Origin: Bacteroidia bacterium
GTDB taxonomy: Bacteria; Bacteroidota; Bacteroidia; NS11-12g; UBA9320
NCBI GenBank assembly: GCA_018402155.1
Contig: JAGYJG010000001.1
Coordinates: 2,128,501 to 2,192,500 of the forward strand
Reading direction: 5' to 3'
DNA: 64,000 nucleotides
Under the pieces are notes generated by a model. It did not search any database. It was not told the origin of the DNA and saw only the letters and a program-made list of their open reading frames with translations. Shown piece by piece: positions 37,174 to 46,630 of the stretch (position 1 is its first letter; the number at the start of each line of letters is the position of its first letter). The position numbers and the translations under genes are program-made.

Positions 37174-37392
37174 CTATAGATCCCAAACGGAATGGCTCGT
37201 TCGCATCCAATAGTGCTTTATGTTGAGCCAAAAAGCTAAAATGAAATATATGATAACAGGACTACCAAATGTAAAAAAGGAAATATAAATAAAATACAAG
37301 CGAATAGTGCTAGAGCGAATGCCAAAGTACTCTCCTAGATAAGAACATACTCCGAACGCATAATTCTCTATGTTTTTTCTAATTTTTTCCAT
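37174..37392 (-). CDS. PspC domain membrane protein
   Basis: This 72-residue protein has the PspC signature (GVCSYLGEYFGI, then the transmembrane segment SPVIIYFILAFWL). PspC proteins sense phage-shock or envelope stress in other bacteria; here it is a bare single-domain form with no visible Psp partners. It lies two bases after the DUF2851 stop in a minus-strand operon. Confidence 0.82.
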   Translation of the reverse strand: MEKIRKNIENYAFGVCSYLGEYFGIRSSTIRLYFIYISFFTFGSPVIIYFILAFWLNIKHYWMRTSHSVWDL

Positions 37393-37394
37393 AG

Positions 37395-38672
37395 CTAACG
37401 TAAAAGTATTTTTTTGCCAATATTACATTCTAAACAGCGCTGTGGTCCACAGTATGTTTTGTACAAGTGTATCAATGCTTGCGAAGTTAGCGCATTTTTA
37501 CTAATTATCCCATTAGATTGCCATTGGCTTATAACGTTATTTTTTTCTGATGGAATGTTAGCTAGATAAGAAAGTGCTTTATCTGTGGCTGTATCTAATT
37601 TTTCTTTTTCATAAAAAAACACAAAAGGAACTATAGCATTAAGAAATAAGTGGTTAATAAAACCAGTGGAAATATTTTTGCTTCGTTTTGTTGAATTTTT
37701 GTCAAAAGTATAGTGTGTATCCCAATAGGCAGAAAGAGAAAAATTAAGCATTTCTTTTACAGTGGCAATAGTGGGAAGTGTGAGCACGTGGGCAATAAAC
37801 TGTGGTGCGTGGTGAAAGAAAGCTGCTAGCTGCGCAAGTTTTATTGTAGGTAAGTTTAAAGGTCTCATTCTGCCGGTTTTTAGTTTGGCGCTAATAGGAA
37901 AAAGAGTGTATTTACTCTGCAAAAAGCGCCATTCATTTTGTAAGCCCTTGTAGTAGGTATCTTCCTTTTCATTTTCTAATACACCCGCCACACCCAAAAA
38001 AAGAGCTTCGAGTTGAAATATAGAAGTGTGGTGCTTTTGTATAAGATCGTAGGATAGTGTTAAAGCAATTTCTTCAAAAGCCTCAGTATTTTCAGGCATT
38101 CCAAAACTGCGCACTATGGCGGTAAAAAATGCATGGTTCCAGTTGCCTTTGGACGATGCCAGATAGGCGTCAAAAAGGGCGCACCTAAGTTCTAAACGTT
38201 CAACAATCATTCGGTCTATCCATTGGGTTATTTCAAAGTTGCTTACGTTGCTAATCTGTCCTTCGCACGGCACAAAGGCTTTTTTGTCCATCAGCTGCTT
38301 ATATTTATACAACGCATTTTTTTGTATAAATTGCCCTATGGCTATACTCGGTATTTTTGTGCCGTCTTCTCTGTAGGCATCTTTGCTTATTGAGTAGCAT
38401 ACATGCAGTATTACGGCATTGTAGGCAGGGTCAGTTTGGTGGCTGTGCTGTTCCCATTCTTTACTGTCTACATGTATTTCTATAGCTCCATGATGTATAG
38501 TGTTTCCTATTCCTACCTGCCCTTGTTTAAAATCTGGGCCATTACTTCTATTCAAAAAACCCTGTTTTATAATACGAACTATTGTGCCGTCTGTGGTGAT
38601 GAGAGTTGAAGCATCGTACAATTGGTATTCCCATATAAACTGAAGTAAATCTTCATTGTACCCAAAACTCAT
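37395..38672 (-). CDS. DUF2851 family protein
   Basis: The 425-residue protein matches the DUF2851 family of Bacteroidota. The N-terminus (FIWEYQLYDASTL, SNGPDFKQGQV, GAIEIHVDSKEW) is strongly conserved, and resembles a nuclease-like fold, although that is only inference. Near the C-terminus a cysteine cluster, CGPQRCLEC, suggests a metal site. It overlaps pyrF by four bases and precedes PspC by two. Function is not known. Confidence 0.85.
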   Translation of the reverse strand: MSFGYNEDLLQFIWEYQLYDASTLITTDGTIVRIIKQGFLNRSNGPDFKQGQVGIGNTIHHGAIEIHVDSKEWEQHSHQTDPAYNAVILHVCYSISKDAYREDGTKIPSIAIGQFIQKNALYKYKQLMDKKAFVPCEGQISNVSNFEITQWIDRMIVERLELRCALFDAYLASSKGNWNHAFFTAIVRSFGMPENTEAFEEIALTLSYDLIQKHHTSIFQLEALFLGVAGVLENEKEDTYYKGLQNEWRFLQSKYTLFPISAKLKTGRMRPLNLPTIKLAQLAAFFHHAPQFIAHVLTLPTIATVKEMLNFSLSAYWDTHYTFDKNSTKRSKNISTGFINHLFLNAIVPFVFFYEKEKLDTATDKALSYLANIPSEKNNVISQWQSNGIISKNALTSQALIHLYKTYCGPQRCLECNIGKKILLR

Positions 38673-39478
38673 AAATGGAGTGTGTAGGGTTCGGTTTCTT
38701 TGGCTAGTTCTTTTGCTTTTTGTCTTGCTGCCTCTGCAAAATCTTTTCCGTTTGAGGCGTATATGATACTCCGAGAAGAATTTATGAGCAGCCCTCCATT
38801 CTGGTTTTTACCGTTTTGGCAAACCTCTACTGCACTTCCCCCTTGCGCACCTACTCCGGGTATTAGTAAAAAATGATTGGGTACTATTTGGCGTATTTCT
38901 TTTAGAGCTGCCGCTTTGGTTGCCCCTACTACAAACATCAGATTCTCCATAGGCCCCCAGGAGCTTACTTGTTTTAACACTGTTTTGTAAAGTGGTGGGT
39001 CATATAGTGGATTGGTCTGAAAATCAATGCTTCCTTTATTCGAAGTGAGTCCGAGTACTATCGTTATTTTTTGATCAAATTTAAGAAATGGCTCAACACT
39101 GTCTAGCCCCATGTAAGGTGCTACTGTTACAGCATCAAAGTTCATCGTTTCAAAAAATGCTCGGGCGTACATGCTGCTGGTATTTCCTATATCTCCGCGT
39201 TTGGCATCTGCTATACTCAGTATATTATTGGGTATCAGTTCGCGGGTTTTTTCTAGTGTTTTCCAACCTTCGCTGCCTAGTTGTTCGTAAAAAGCGGTGT
39301 TCAGCTTATAAGATACAGCATAGTCTTTTGTTGCCTCTATTATAGCCTTGTTAAAATCAAGAATACCTTGTGTATTTTTGGAAATGCCATCAGGAAGTTT
39401 AGAGATATCTGTATCTAATCCTACGCACAAAAAGCTTTTCTTTTCCTTTATTTCCGAAATGAGTTGGTTGACTTTCAC
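38669..39478 (-). CDS. pyrF: Orotidine 5'-phosphate decarboxylase, type 2
   Basis: The 269-residue enzyme converts OMP to UMP in pyrimidine synthesis. The catalytic stretch is DAKRGDIGNTSSMYARAF, and FLCVGLDTDISKLP near the N-terminus marks the type 2 (PyrF2) form. It is first of three genes in a minus-strand operon, divergent from the DUF6029 barrel gene. Confidence 0.94.
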   Translation of the reverse strand: MKVNQLISEIKEKKSFLCVGLDTDISKLPDGISKNTQGILDFNKAIIEATKDYAVSYKLNTAFYEQLGSEGWKTLEKTRELIPNNILSIADAKRGDIGNTSSMYARAFFETMNFDAVTVAPYMGLDSVEPFLKFDQKITIVLGLTSNKGSIDFQTNPLYDPPLYKTVLKQVSSWGPMENLMFVVGATKAAALKEIRQIVPNHFLLIPGVGAQGGSAVEVCQNGKNQNGGLLINSSRSIIYASNGKDFAEAARQKAKELAKETEPYTLHL

Positions 39479-39538
39479 ACTTCAAAAAAAAGTAAAATAG
39501 TGTGTATTTTAATATTTATTTATTTTTACACCTTAGTA

Positions 39539-41200
39539 ATGAAAAGATTCTATACACTTATAACCTGTATTGTATTGATAAGCACCGGTTCTGTCGCTCA
39601 AGACAAGGGAGTTTTTAGTGGTAATTTGCAATCCAATTTCAATGTGTTTTTAAGAGATTCACTCATAGGGGCAGTTCAGGGTGCGTCTCCCCAATACGGC
39701 AAACAAATCAGTAGTTCAGAGTCTTGGCTGTACCTAAATTATGATGTTAAAGGTTGGCATTTTGCCGCTAGGTATGATTTGTTTAACAATAGTAACTTAC
39801 TCAATCCTGGCGATGCCTACTCTGGTCAAGGTCTTGGCTTTTGGCAGATAAAAAAGAGTGTAGGAGACTTAGAGATAACTGCCGGTTCTTTTTATGATCA
39901 ATTTGGCTCGGGTGCAATTTTTAGAGCATTTGAGAATAGGCTAATTGGTATAGACTACGCCATAGAAGGTGTGCGCTTAAAATATGATATTTCAGAAGAT
40001 TTTGTGATAAAGGCTTTTACCGGTAAACAAAAAGGAGGTCTTGATAGACGATTTGACGCCTCGCCTCAAATAGTGAAAGGAATTAATGCGGAAAAAGGTT
40101 TTTATTTTCAGAATGGCATCACGCTAAATTTAGGCGCCTCTGCTGTAAACCGTACCTTAGATGAAAACTCTTATGGAAAATTAGTCACCGAAATACAGGG
40201 TTTAGGCTTAACTAAAGAGGATGTTTTTTATCCAAAGTACAATACGTATCTAATGAATGGATATTTTAATGCTTCAGTGAAAGACTTTGGTTTTAACGGG
40301 GAGTTTAACTACAAAACTGCAGAACCTATAATAGACAACAGAGGCGCTTTAATATACGGAGACGGAAGCCTCGTTATACTTGGTGCTAGTTACTCTAAAA
40401 GAAAATTGGGTGTAAACAAAAAGGGTGGACTAGGGGTTAACGCACAGTACCGTAGGATAGATAATTTTGCATTCAACGTAGATCCATATTCTCAATTGTC
40501 ACTGCTGCAAGGATTTTTGTCTTATCAGCCTTCGCTTACCCGCCAAGCTAGCTATAGAATGCTAGCACGGTACCAAGCACCAGCACAGTTTACCGGAGAG
40601 CAAGGTCTGCAGGCAGAAGTGATTTATTCATTCAATAAAAACACCAATTTGATGCTAAACTACTCAGATATCAAAGACTTGAGTGGGGACCAGTTATTTA
40701 GAGAACAGTTTGCTCAGGTAGAACACAAAATTAACCAACGATGGAAGGGAAAAATAGGGTTGCAAATGGTAACGTATAACCAAGAAGTTTACGAGGTAAA
40801 GCCCCTGGGCAAAGCAGATGATGTGCACACTATCACGCCTTTTGGGGAAATAACCTATAAATTGAACCGTAAAAATAGCTTGCGTTTTGAGTCTCAGATG
40901 CTGATAACTGACCAAGACCTCGGTAGCTTTTATCACGGTATTTTGGAGTGGAATAATTCGCCCAAGTTCTCTATAGCAGCTAGTAATATGATAAATACTA
41001 ACCCCGTTCGTATAGTCAATGCATCTCTGCCCAACCAAGTGTTGCACTACCCCAGTTTATTTGCGAAATACAATGTAAAAACAACGTCTTTTACTGCAGC
41101 ATATATTAAGCAGGTAGAAGGAGTAGTGTGTACAGGAGGTGTATGTAGAATTGAGCCTGCTTTTAGCGGCTTGCGTTTTACGGTGGCCACGCAGTTTTAG
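39539..41200 (+). CDS. DUF6029-type outer membrane beta-barrel protein
   Basis: The 553-residue protein begins with a signal peptide (MKRFYTLITCIVLISTGSVAQ) and continues with alternating amphipathic strands, ending in an aromatic-rich strand with terminal Phe (FTVATQF). The stretch FYDQFGSGAIFRAFENRLIG is characteristic of a Bacteroidota barrel family I know as DUF6029. It should sit in the outer membrane; substrate and partners are unknown. Starting at ATG 39539 gives a proper signal peptide, whereas the earlier in-frame ATG at 39464 overlaps pyrF. Confidence 0.78.
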   Translation: MKRFYTLITCIVLISTGSVAQDKGVFSGNLQSNFNVFLRDSLIGAVQGASPQYGKQISSSESWLYLNYDVKGWHFAARYDLFNNSNLLNPGDAYSGQGLGFWQIKKSVGDLEITAGSFYDQFGSGAIFRAFENRLIGIDYAIEGVRLKYDISEDFVIKAFTGKQKGGLDRRFDASPQIVKGINAEKGFYFQNGITLNLGASAVNRTLDENSYGKLVTEIQGLGLTKEDVFYPKYNTYLMNGYFNASVKDFGFNGEFNYKTAEPIIDNRGALIYGDGSLVILGASYSKRKLGVNKKGGLGVNAQYRRIDNFAFNVDPYSQLSLLQGFLSYQPSLTRQASYRMLARYQAPAQFTGEQGLQAEVIYSFNKNTNLMLNYSDIKDLSGDQLFREQFAQVEHKINQRWKGKIGLQMVTYNQEVYEVKPLGKADDVHTITPFGEITYKLNRKNSLRFESQMLITDQDLGSFYHGILEWNNSPKFSIAASNMINTNPVRIVNASLPNQVLHYPSLFAKYNVKTTSFTAAYIKQVEGVVCTGGVCRIEPAFSGLRFTVATQF

Positions 41201-41511
41201 CCAAAACAGATGCACACAAGATGATATGAATAATAGACCTTAAATAAGAGTAAAACTTGCACATACAGGCACAGTAATTGACGATTGTGTTTCTCGCATA
41301 CTAAAAAAGCGGTTTTTAAGGTCGCTAGCACTTTCTCCCAGACGATTTTTGAGCGTAGCGAGCTAGCGACAATTTTTCGCGGGCATTTTATGTAAGAAAT
41401 AGTTGATTTGAAGAGTACTCAAAATTAAGCTTCACCCCGAGCTCTTTAGGTCTAATAGTCTATCCTTTATAAATTTTGGTTGCTGCTCGCTTTGATCGCG
41501 GCAATCAATGG
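41201..41511. other. Non-coding gap downstream of infB with inverted repeat
   Basis: No gene is seen in these 311 bases between converging units. There is a perfect 9-base inverted repeat, GTCGCTAGC at 41321-41329 and GCTAGCGAC at 41362-41370, around a 32-base spacer. It has no T-run, so it is not an obvious terminator. Confidence 0.5.
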
Positions 41512-44391
41512 TTACTTTAGTTTTCGAGCAACCTCTACTTCCCTAAAGCCTTCTATTAGGTCTAGTTCTTCTAGGTCATTGTAGTTTCTTATCTGAATGC
41601 CGCATTCAAATCCTTTTCCTATTTCTTTTACATCGTCTTTAAAGCGTTTTAATGCTTCAATTTCTCCGGTGTATATTACTACGCCTTCGCGTATGACGCG
41701 TACTTTGTTGTCGCGGTACATTTTACCTTCAGTTTGCATACAGCCTGCTACGGTTCCTACTTTAGTTATTTTAAATACTTCACGCACTTCCGCGGTGCCG
41801 GTTATTTCCTCTTTCAGATCTGGTGCAAGCATTCCTTCCATTGCAGCTTTTATCTCCTCTATTGCTTGGTATATAATGCTGTATTGTTTTATTTCTACCC
41901 CCTCGTTTTCTGCTAATTTTTTGGCAGATGGCATAGGCCTCACCTGAAAACCAATGACAATAGCGTCTGATGCTTTCGCAAGCAACACATCGTTATCTGT
42001 AATTGGCCCTACAGATTTTTGTATTATTTTTACCTCTATTTCCTCAGTTGATAGTCTGAGCAGTGAGTCCGATAGGGCTTCACTACTACCATCTACATCT
42101 GCTTTTATGATAAGTTTCAATTCTTGGAAATTTCCTATCGCTAGACGTTTCCCTATAGTGTCTAGTGTGAGCATAGACGTTGTGCGTATGGTTTGCTCTC
42201 GTTGCAATTGCTCTCGCTTATTGGCTATGTCTTTTGCCTGAGATTCATCACTCAATACCTGAAAAGTTTCGCCGGCGGCTGGTGCAGCAGAAAAACCGAG
42301 AATAGATACTGGAGATCCTGGCCCAGCTGTTTTCATAACCTTACCACGTTCGTTAAACATTGCCTTCACTCTAGCATAGTGCTGACCAGCTATCAGTGCG
42401 TCACCTATTTTTAGTGTACCTTCACTCACTAGCATAGAGGCTACTACTCCTCTACCTTTTTCTATCTTAGCTTCAAGTACAGCACCTTTAGCGTTTTTAT
42501 TTGGGTTGGCTTTTAGCTCTAATAGTTCAGCTTCTAGGCTTACTTTTTCTAGTAGTTCTTCTATATTTATGCCGTTTTTTGCAGATATTTCTTGGCATTG
42601 GTATTTGCCGCCCCATTCTTCTACCAGTATGTTCATAGCAGACAGTGATTCTCTCACTCGGTCTGGGTTTGCCCCAGGCTTATCTATTTTATTAATGGCA
42701 AACACAATGGGTACATTAGCAGCTTGAGCATGGCTTATGGCCTCTTTGGTTTGTGGCATCACTATGTCGTCTGCTGCTATTACAATGATAGCAACATCAG
42801 TAACTTGGGCACCTCTGGCACGCATAGCCGTAAATGCTTCGTGACCCGGAGTATCTATGAAGGTCATTTTATTGCCATTGGGTAGTTGTACTTCATACGA
42901 GGCAACGTGCTGTGTTATACCACCAGCCTCACCCGCTATTACGTTTGCGCTTCTAATGTGGTCCAACAGAGATGTTTTACCATGGTCTACGTGACCCATG
43001 ACTGTAACTATAGGGTGTCGTGGAAGTAAATCAGATTCTTTATCAGCTTCTTGTTCTATTTCTATAGTCTCGTCTGCGTCTACAAAATTTACTTCGTATT
43101 CAAATTCCTCAGCTACTATTTGTATTGTTTCAGCGTCAAGTCGCTGATTTATAGAAACCATAAGACCAAGAGAGAAGCATGCACCAATGATTTCGTTTAC
43201 ATTTACGTCCATCATACTCGCAAGGTCGTTGGCAGTTACAAATTCAGTAACGTCGAGTACTTTGCTTTCTTCAATGTCCTGAAGTTGTTTCTCTTCCCAC
43301 TTTTTCTTGTGTTCTTGTCTTCTAAATTTTCTAGCTTTTTGGCGCACTTTTCCACCATGAGTTGGAGTTTGCTTGCCAGATGACATTCTAGAGAGTGTTT
43401 TCTTTATCTTGTCTTGTATTTCTTTTTGTGAAACTACCAGCTTTTCTTCTGGTTTGCCTCTTTCTGCCTGATTTCCAGGTCCGTTTTGGCGTTCTTTGGT
43501 TAGCTTTTCGGCGGTTACCTTTTCTCCCTGTATACGTTTACGTTTTCGCTTTGGTTCACTCTCTTTTTTTGTTCGCTTTATGGGTGGCTTTATTTCTATT
43601 TTCCCCAGTACCGTTGTTCCTTCTAGCTTGGTATATTCAGTGTCTACATTTTCGGTTATTTCCTCTGGTTTACCTGTATTATCATTTGTAGAGATTTTTT
43701 CTGCTGGCGCACTGGTTGTCTCATTTGCAGCCTGTTTATTTTCGTGCTTTTTAAAACTAGTAGGTTTGCCTATTTTTTTCCTCGGTGAAGGATTTTGCAA
43801 CGTTATTTTTCCCAACACCTTTAGTGTGCCTGTATCTTCATTGCTGTCTACTGGCTCTACTTTTAATGTTTGTGTTGTTTTATCTGGGTTTGTTGGCTCG
43901 GGAAGTATTGTATTTCCAACTAATTTTGTTTTTCCAGAATCATCAGATTCTGGGACTTCAGGCACGACTTTTTCCGTACTTATTGGCTTTGGAGCCACAT
44001 CGTTTTCTTCTTTTGACGTTTCTTGTGATATGATGGGATCCTTTACATCTACTTTCAAAGGCTTTGTACCTAGTGTAGTATCTTTTACAAAAATTGTAGA
44101 TTCTGATTTGAAATCAGGCTCACGTGGTTCTTGCTTTTTAGTTTCTGTAATCTCCTGTGTTTTAGCATCCTTACGGATGTTTAACTCCAATTGCTGAGAT
44201 TCTTCTTTCGCTTGTTTGTCTTTTTTGTAGAAATTCAGTAGCTCTTGATACATGGTATCATCAAGTTTGGCTGTAATTTTGGTTTCTACACTAAAACCTT
44301 TTTCGCTCAGATGTTCTACGATAGTTTTCCAACTTACGTTGAACTCCGTTGCAACCTTATTTATTCTGTATGTCTTGTTATTGTCAGCCAT
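41512..44391 (-). CDS. infB: Translation initiation factor IF-2
   Basis: The 959-residue GTPase places initiator tRNA on the ribosome. Its N-terminus has the IF2-N fold ([17 protein letters not shown]), followed by about 350 residues of charged, low-complexity linker with many Lys, Glu and Thr, and then the G domain from about residue 455. Motifs are G1 [10 protein letters not shown]3 DTPGHEAF and G4 [10 protein letters not shown]. The C-terminal domains that bind fMet-tRNA are complete (ending EVARKLK). It is last in the rimP-nusA-infB operon, 47 bases after nusA. Confidence 0.97.
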   Translation of the reverse strand: MADNNKTYRINKVATEFNVSWKTIVEHLSEKGFSVETKITAKLDDTMYQELLNFYKKDKQAKEESQQLELNIRKDAKTQEITETKKQEPREPDFKSESTIFVKDTTLGTKPLKVDVKDPIISQETSKEENDVAPKPISTEKVVPEVPESDDSGKTKLVGNTILPEPTNPDKTTQTLKVEPVDSNEDTGTLKVLGKITLQNPSPRKKIGKPTSFKKHENKQAANETTSAPAEKISTNDNTGKPEEITENVDTEYTKLEGTTVLGKIEIKPPIKRTKKESEPKRKRKRIQGEKVTAEKLTKERQNGPGNQAERGKPEEKLVVSQKEIQDKIKKTLSRMSSGKQTPTHGGKVRQKARKFRRQEHKKKWEEKQLQDIEESKVLDVTEFVTANDLASMMDVNVNEIIGACFSLGLMVSINQRLDAETIQIVAEEFEYEVNFVDADETIEIEQEADKESDLLPRHPIVTVMGHVDHGKTSLLDHIRSANVIAGEAGGITQHVASYEVQLPNGNKMTFIDTPGHEAFTAMRARGAQVTDVAIIVIAADDIVMPQTKEAISHAQAANVPIVFAINKIDKPGANPDRVRESLSAMNILVEEWGGKYQCQEISAKNGINIEELLEKVSLEAELLELKANPNKNAKGAVLEAKIEKGRGVVASMLVSEGTLKIGDALIAGQHYARVKAMFNERGKVMKTAGPGSPVSILGFSAAPAAGETFQVLSDESQAKDIANKREQLQREQTIRTTSMLTLDTIGKRLAIGNFQELKLIIKADVDGSSEALSDSLLRLSTEEIEVKIIQKSVGPITDNDVLLAKASDAIVIGFQVRPMPSAKKLAENEGVEIKQYSIIYQAIEEIKAAMEGMLAPDLKEEITGTAEVREVFKITKVGTVAGCMQTEGKMYRDNKVRVIREGVVIYTGEIEALKRFKDDVKEIGKGFECGIQIRNYNDLEELDLIEGFREVEVARKLK

Positions 44392-44438
44392 CTATTGCTA
44401 AGCAGCGTTCGAAAATAACACTTTAAGTTCTTAAAGTA

Positions 44439-45677
44439 TTATTTATCGAATTCTGCCTGTAGTATTTTCTTTATTTCTTCTATTGTTTCTCGTTCTAATT
44501 CTGTGCGAGACACAAGCTCTTCATTATTCATATCGAGTACGTTCTTAGCAGTGTCCAAACCAATATTTTTCAACTCGTCTAGTATCCAAGTATCTATTTC
44601 ATCTGCAAATTCGTCAAGATCTACATCCACATTTTCTCCTTCATTTGTTTCGCGGTATACATCTATGTTATACCCTACTAGTTTTCCAGCTAATTTGATG
44701 TTGTGTCCGCCTTTACCTATAGCAAGTGACACTTGATCTGCAGGCAAAAACACATCAACCTTTCCCTCTGTTTCGTGTATATTTATGGATGAAACTTTGG
44801 CTGGGCTTAAACTTCGTTGTATTAGAAGTGGCATATTGGACGTGTAGTTGATTACATCAATATTTTCGTTTTTAAGCTCACGCACTATACCGTGTATTCT
44901 ACTTCCTTTCATACCTACGCAGGCTCCTACAGGATCTACACGGTCGTCATAACTTTCTACAGCTACTTTCGCTCGCTCCCCCGGTTCTCTCACTATTTTC
45001 TTTATCGTAATTAGGCCGTCCAATATCTCTGGCACCTCCATTTCAAAAAGTCGTTCTAAAAACTCAGGTGCTGTTCTCGAAAGTATAACTTTTGGATTTG
45101 AGTTATACATCTCTACGCGTAAAACGACAGCACGTACAGTGTCGCCTTTTTTGAAGAAATCGCGAGGTATCATTTCACGTTTTGGAAGTATAAGCTCATT
45201 CCCTTCATCATCAAGTATCATCATCTCTGTTTTCCAAATTTGATATACTTCTCCGGTTACGATTTCCCCTGAGCGATCTTTATATAATTTATAAAATTCG
45301 TCTTTTTCCAACTCTAGCACTTTGCTAAGCAAGGTTTGGCGTGCAGTAAGTATGGTTCGGCGTCCAAAAGAAGCTAGATCAATTTCTTCTATAGCCTCTT
45401 CACCTATTTCATAGTCTTCTTCTAGTTTGCGTGCTGCCTCTATGGTTATTTCTTTATTGGGATCTTCCACCTCTCCCATATCCACAATTTCTCTGTTTCG
45501 GTAGATTTCTAGATCACCATTATCTGTGTTTACTATCACGTCAAAATTTTCATCAGAACCGTATTTTCTTCTGATCATAGTGCGAAACACATCTTCTAGA
45601 ACCCGCATCATCGTGGCTCTGTCTATGTTTTTGAATTCCTTGAATTCAGAGAAAGATTCTACTAATTGTAAGCTCAT
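44439..45677 (-). CDS. nusA: Transcription termination/antitermination factor NusA
   Basis: The 412-residue protein has the N-terminal RNA polymerase-binding domain, an S1 domain (GEIVTGEVYQIWK) and two KH domains (VGACVGMKGSRIHGIVREL, and LAIGKGGHNIKLAG). It modulates pausing, termination and antitermination. The C-terminal acidic repeat region of E. coli NusA is reduced, as is common outside Gammaproteobacteria. Its ATG overlaps the rimP stop by three to four bases (ATGA). Confidence 0.96.
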   Translation of the reverse strand: MSLQLVESFSEFKEFKNIDRATMMRVLEDVFRTMIRRKYGSDENFDVIVNTDNGDLEIYRNREIVDMGEVEDPNKEITIEAARKLEEDYEIGEEAIEEIDLASFGRRTILTARQTLLSKVLELEKDEFYKLYKDRSGEIVTGEVYQIWKTEMMILDDEGNELILPKREMIPRDFFKKGDTVRAVVLRVEMYNSNPKVILSRTAPEFLERLFEMEVPEILDGLITIKKIVREPGERAKVAVESYDDRVDPVGACVGMKGSRIHGIVRELKNENIDVINYTSNMPLLIQRSLSPAKVSSINIHETEGKVDVFLPADQVSLAIGKGGHNIKLAGKLVGYNIDVYRETNEGENVDVDLDEFADEIDTWILDELKNIGLDTAKNVLDMNNEELVSRTELERETIEEIKKILQAEFDK

Positions 45678-46139
45678 TTCTTTTTTTGTTTAAAGGATAT
45701 TTGTACTGTACATGTCTTTATTTCGTCAAACGCTATGGTTTTCTTTTCATTTATCTTTTTAGAAATAGGGACTTCTATTTCTACACTGCTCTCATTTATA
45801 TGAGTCAATTCTCCCGTTATTATTTCTGCCTCCCCGAAAGCTATTTCTAGATCCCTGCCTATATGCTGTTCATACTGCCGTTTGTCTAGCAGTGGTTGAT
45901 CTACACCTGGCGATGAAATTTCATACCGGAGCGGAGTCGTCCTCTTCATATTCCTCGTCTAATATACGAGAAACTTTCCGACTCAACCTTGCACACGTTT
46001 GTATGCCTACCCCATTTTTCCCATCTATAAAAAAGCGCAAATCCGTACCAGCCTCGTTGCTGCGAGTATTCACTAAAAAACAATCCGTACTAGCCAGTTC
46101 ACTTTCTATAATTTCTATTATGCGATGTTTTATATCCAA
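45674..46139 (-). CDS. rimP: Ribosome maturation factor RimP, frameshifted
   Basis: The N-terminal half (DIKHRIIEIIESELASTDCF to SRKVSRILDEEYEEDD) and the C-terminal half (RYEISSPGVDQPL to the end) are in adjacent frames. They meet within 45921-45949, where one base too many around the CC of gctccgg (minus strand) disrupts the frame. Corrected, the protein has about 154 residues, the standard RimP size. RimP assists 30S subunit maturation. The start is most likely TTG at 46139, just after a hairpin; an upstream in-frame ATG at 46289 would add 50 unrelated residues across the promoter. It heads the rimP-nusA-infB operon. Confidence 0.85.
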
Positions 46140-46152
46140 GATTTTTGTTATT

Positions 46153-46176
46153 AAAAAAGGGGCGCCTGCCCCTTTT
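46153..46176 (-). terminator. Terminator-like hairpin in the rimP-nusA-infB leader
   Basis: A perfect 9-bp stem (AAAAGGGGC with GCCCCTTTT, loop AGGC on the minus strand) is followed by a run of T. It lies between the candidate promoter (46195-46202) and the rimP start (46139), so transcripts entering this operon must pass it. It is shaped like an intrinsic terminator or attenuator. No gene ends nearby on this strand to explain it otherwise. Confidence 0.7.
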
Positions 46177-46194
46177 AGTTTCTTAGTATGACTG

Positions 46195-46202
46195 CAAATG
46201 TA
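46195..46202 (-). promoter_or_regulatory. Candidate -7 box of the rimP-nusA-infB operon
   Basis: The minus strand reads TACATTTG followed by CAG, a full match to TAnnTTTG. Transcription would start near 46188, about a dozen bases before the terminator-like hairpin. A good -33 TTTG is not visible. Confidence 0.55.
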
Positions 46203-46600
46203 AATGTTTTGTTTATATCTTGCACTATATATGTAAGTTTTTCGTAGCTCTATGTAGTCACTTACGTTAACATTTTCATTATGGTCCAAATCATTTGTCG
46301 ATAGTTGAAATCGTTTTGTTCTTATAATGCTCTGTACAGTTTTAGTTTATTTGTCTCCGATATACTATTCAATTAATTGATAGTGTTGCATGTATGTGAA
46401 GTAGAAACTTAATGATATAAAAATGCTAACCATTTAAATTTCATTTTTTTGAGACCAACCGTAAAATAGTATTTTTTTGATCTCATATTATATGTTTTTT
46501 ATCCTGGATTAGCGGTAGTTGCGTCTCTTTGATGCTCAATTGTACCAATGTGTAAAAGCGGGTCTCTCATTTTAGATTTAAGTATTCGTTATTTTCGACA
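46203..46600. other. Non-coding gap between divergent rimP and T9SS cargo genes
   Basis: About 400 bases without a convincing gene. They are AT-rich and contain a perfect palindrome CAATTAATTG at 46370-46379 and T-runs near 46446-46481. Upstream regions of both flanking units fall here; nothing else can be assigned. Confidence 0.4.
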
Positions 46601-46608
46601 TATATTTG
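46601..46608 (+). promoter_or_regulatory. Candidate -7 box of the T9SS cargo gene
   Basis: TATATTTG matches TAnnTTTG and lies 22 bases before the ATG at 46631. No clear -33 element. Confidence 0.45.
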
Positions 46609-46630
46609 AATTCACTTTTAAAAAATCGTT

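Noticed and set aside
43496-44197. Long open frame on the plus strand opposite infB
   Set aside because: It is antisense to the repetitive Lys/Glu/Thr-rich linker of IF-2, where codon bias keeps the opposite strand open. The protein has no recognisable start, motif or neighbours.
46140-46289. RimP starting at ATG 46289
   Set aside because: The extra 50 residues match nothing in RimP and include the promoter and hairpin; TTG at 46139 fits the family start.
46370-46379. Palindrome CAATTAATTG as an operator
   Set aside because: It is short, made of A/T-rich bases in an A/T-rich gap, and not placed relative to any clear promoter.
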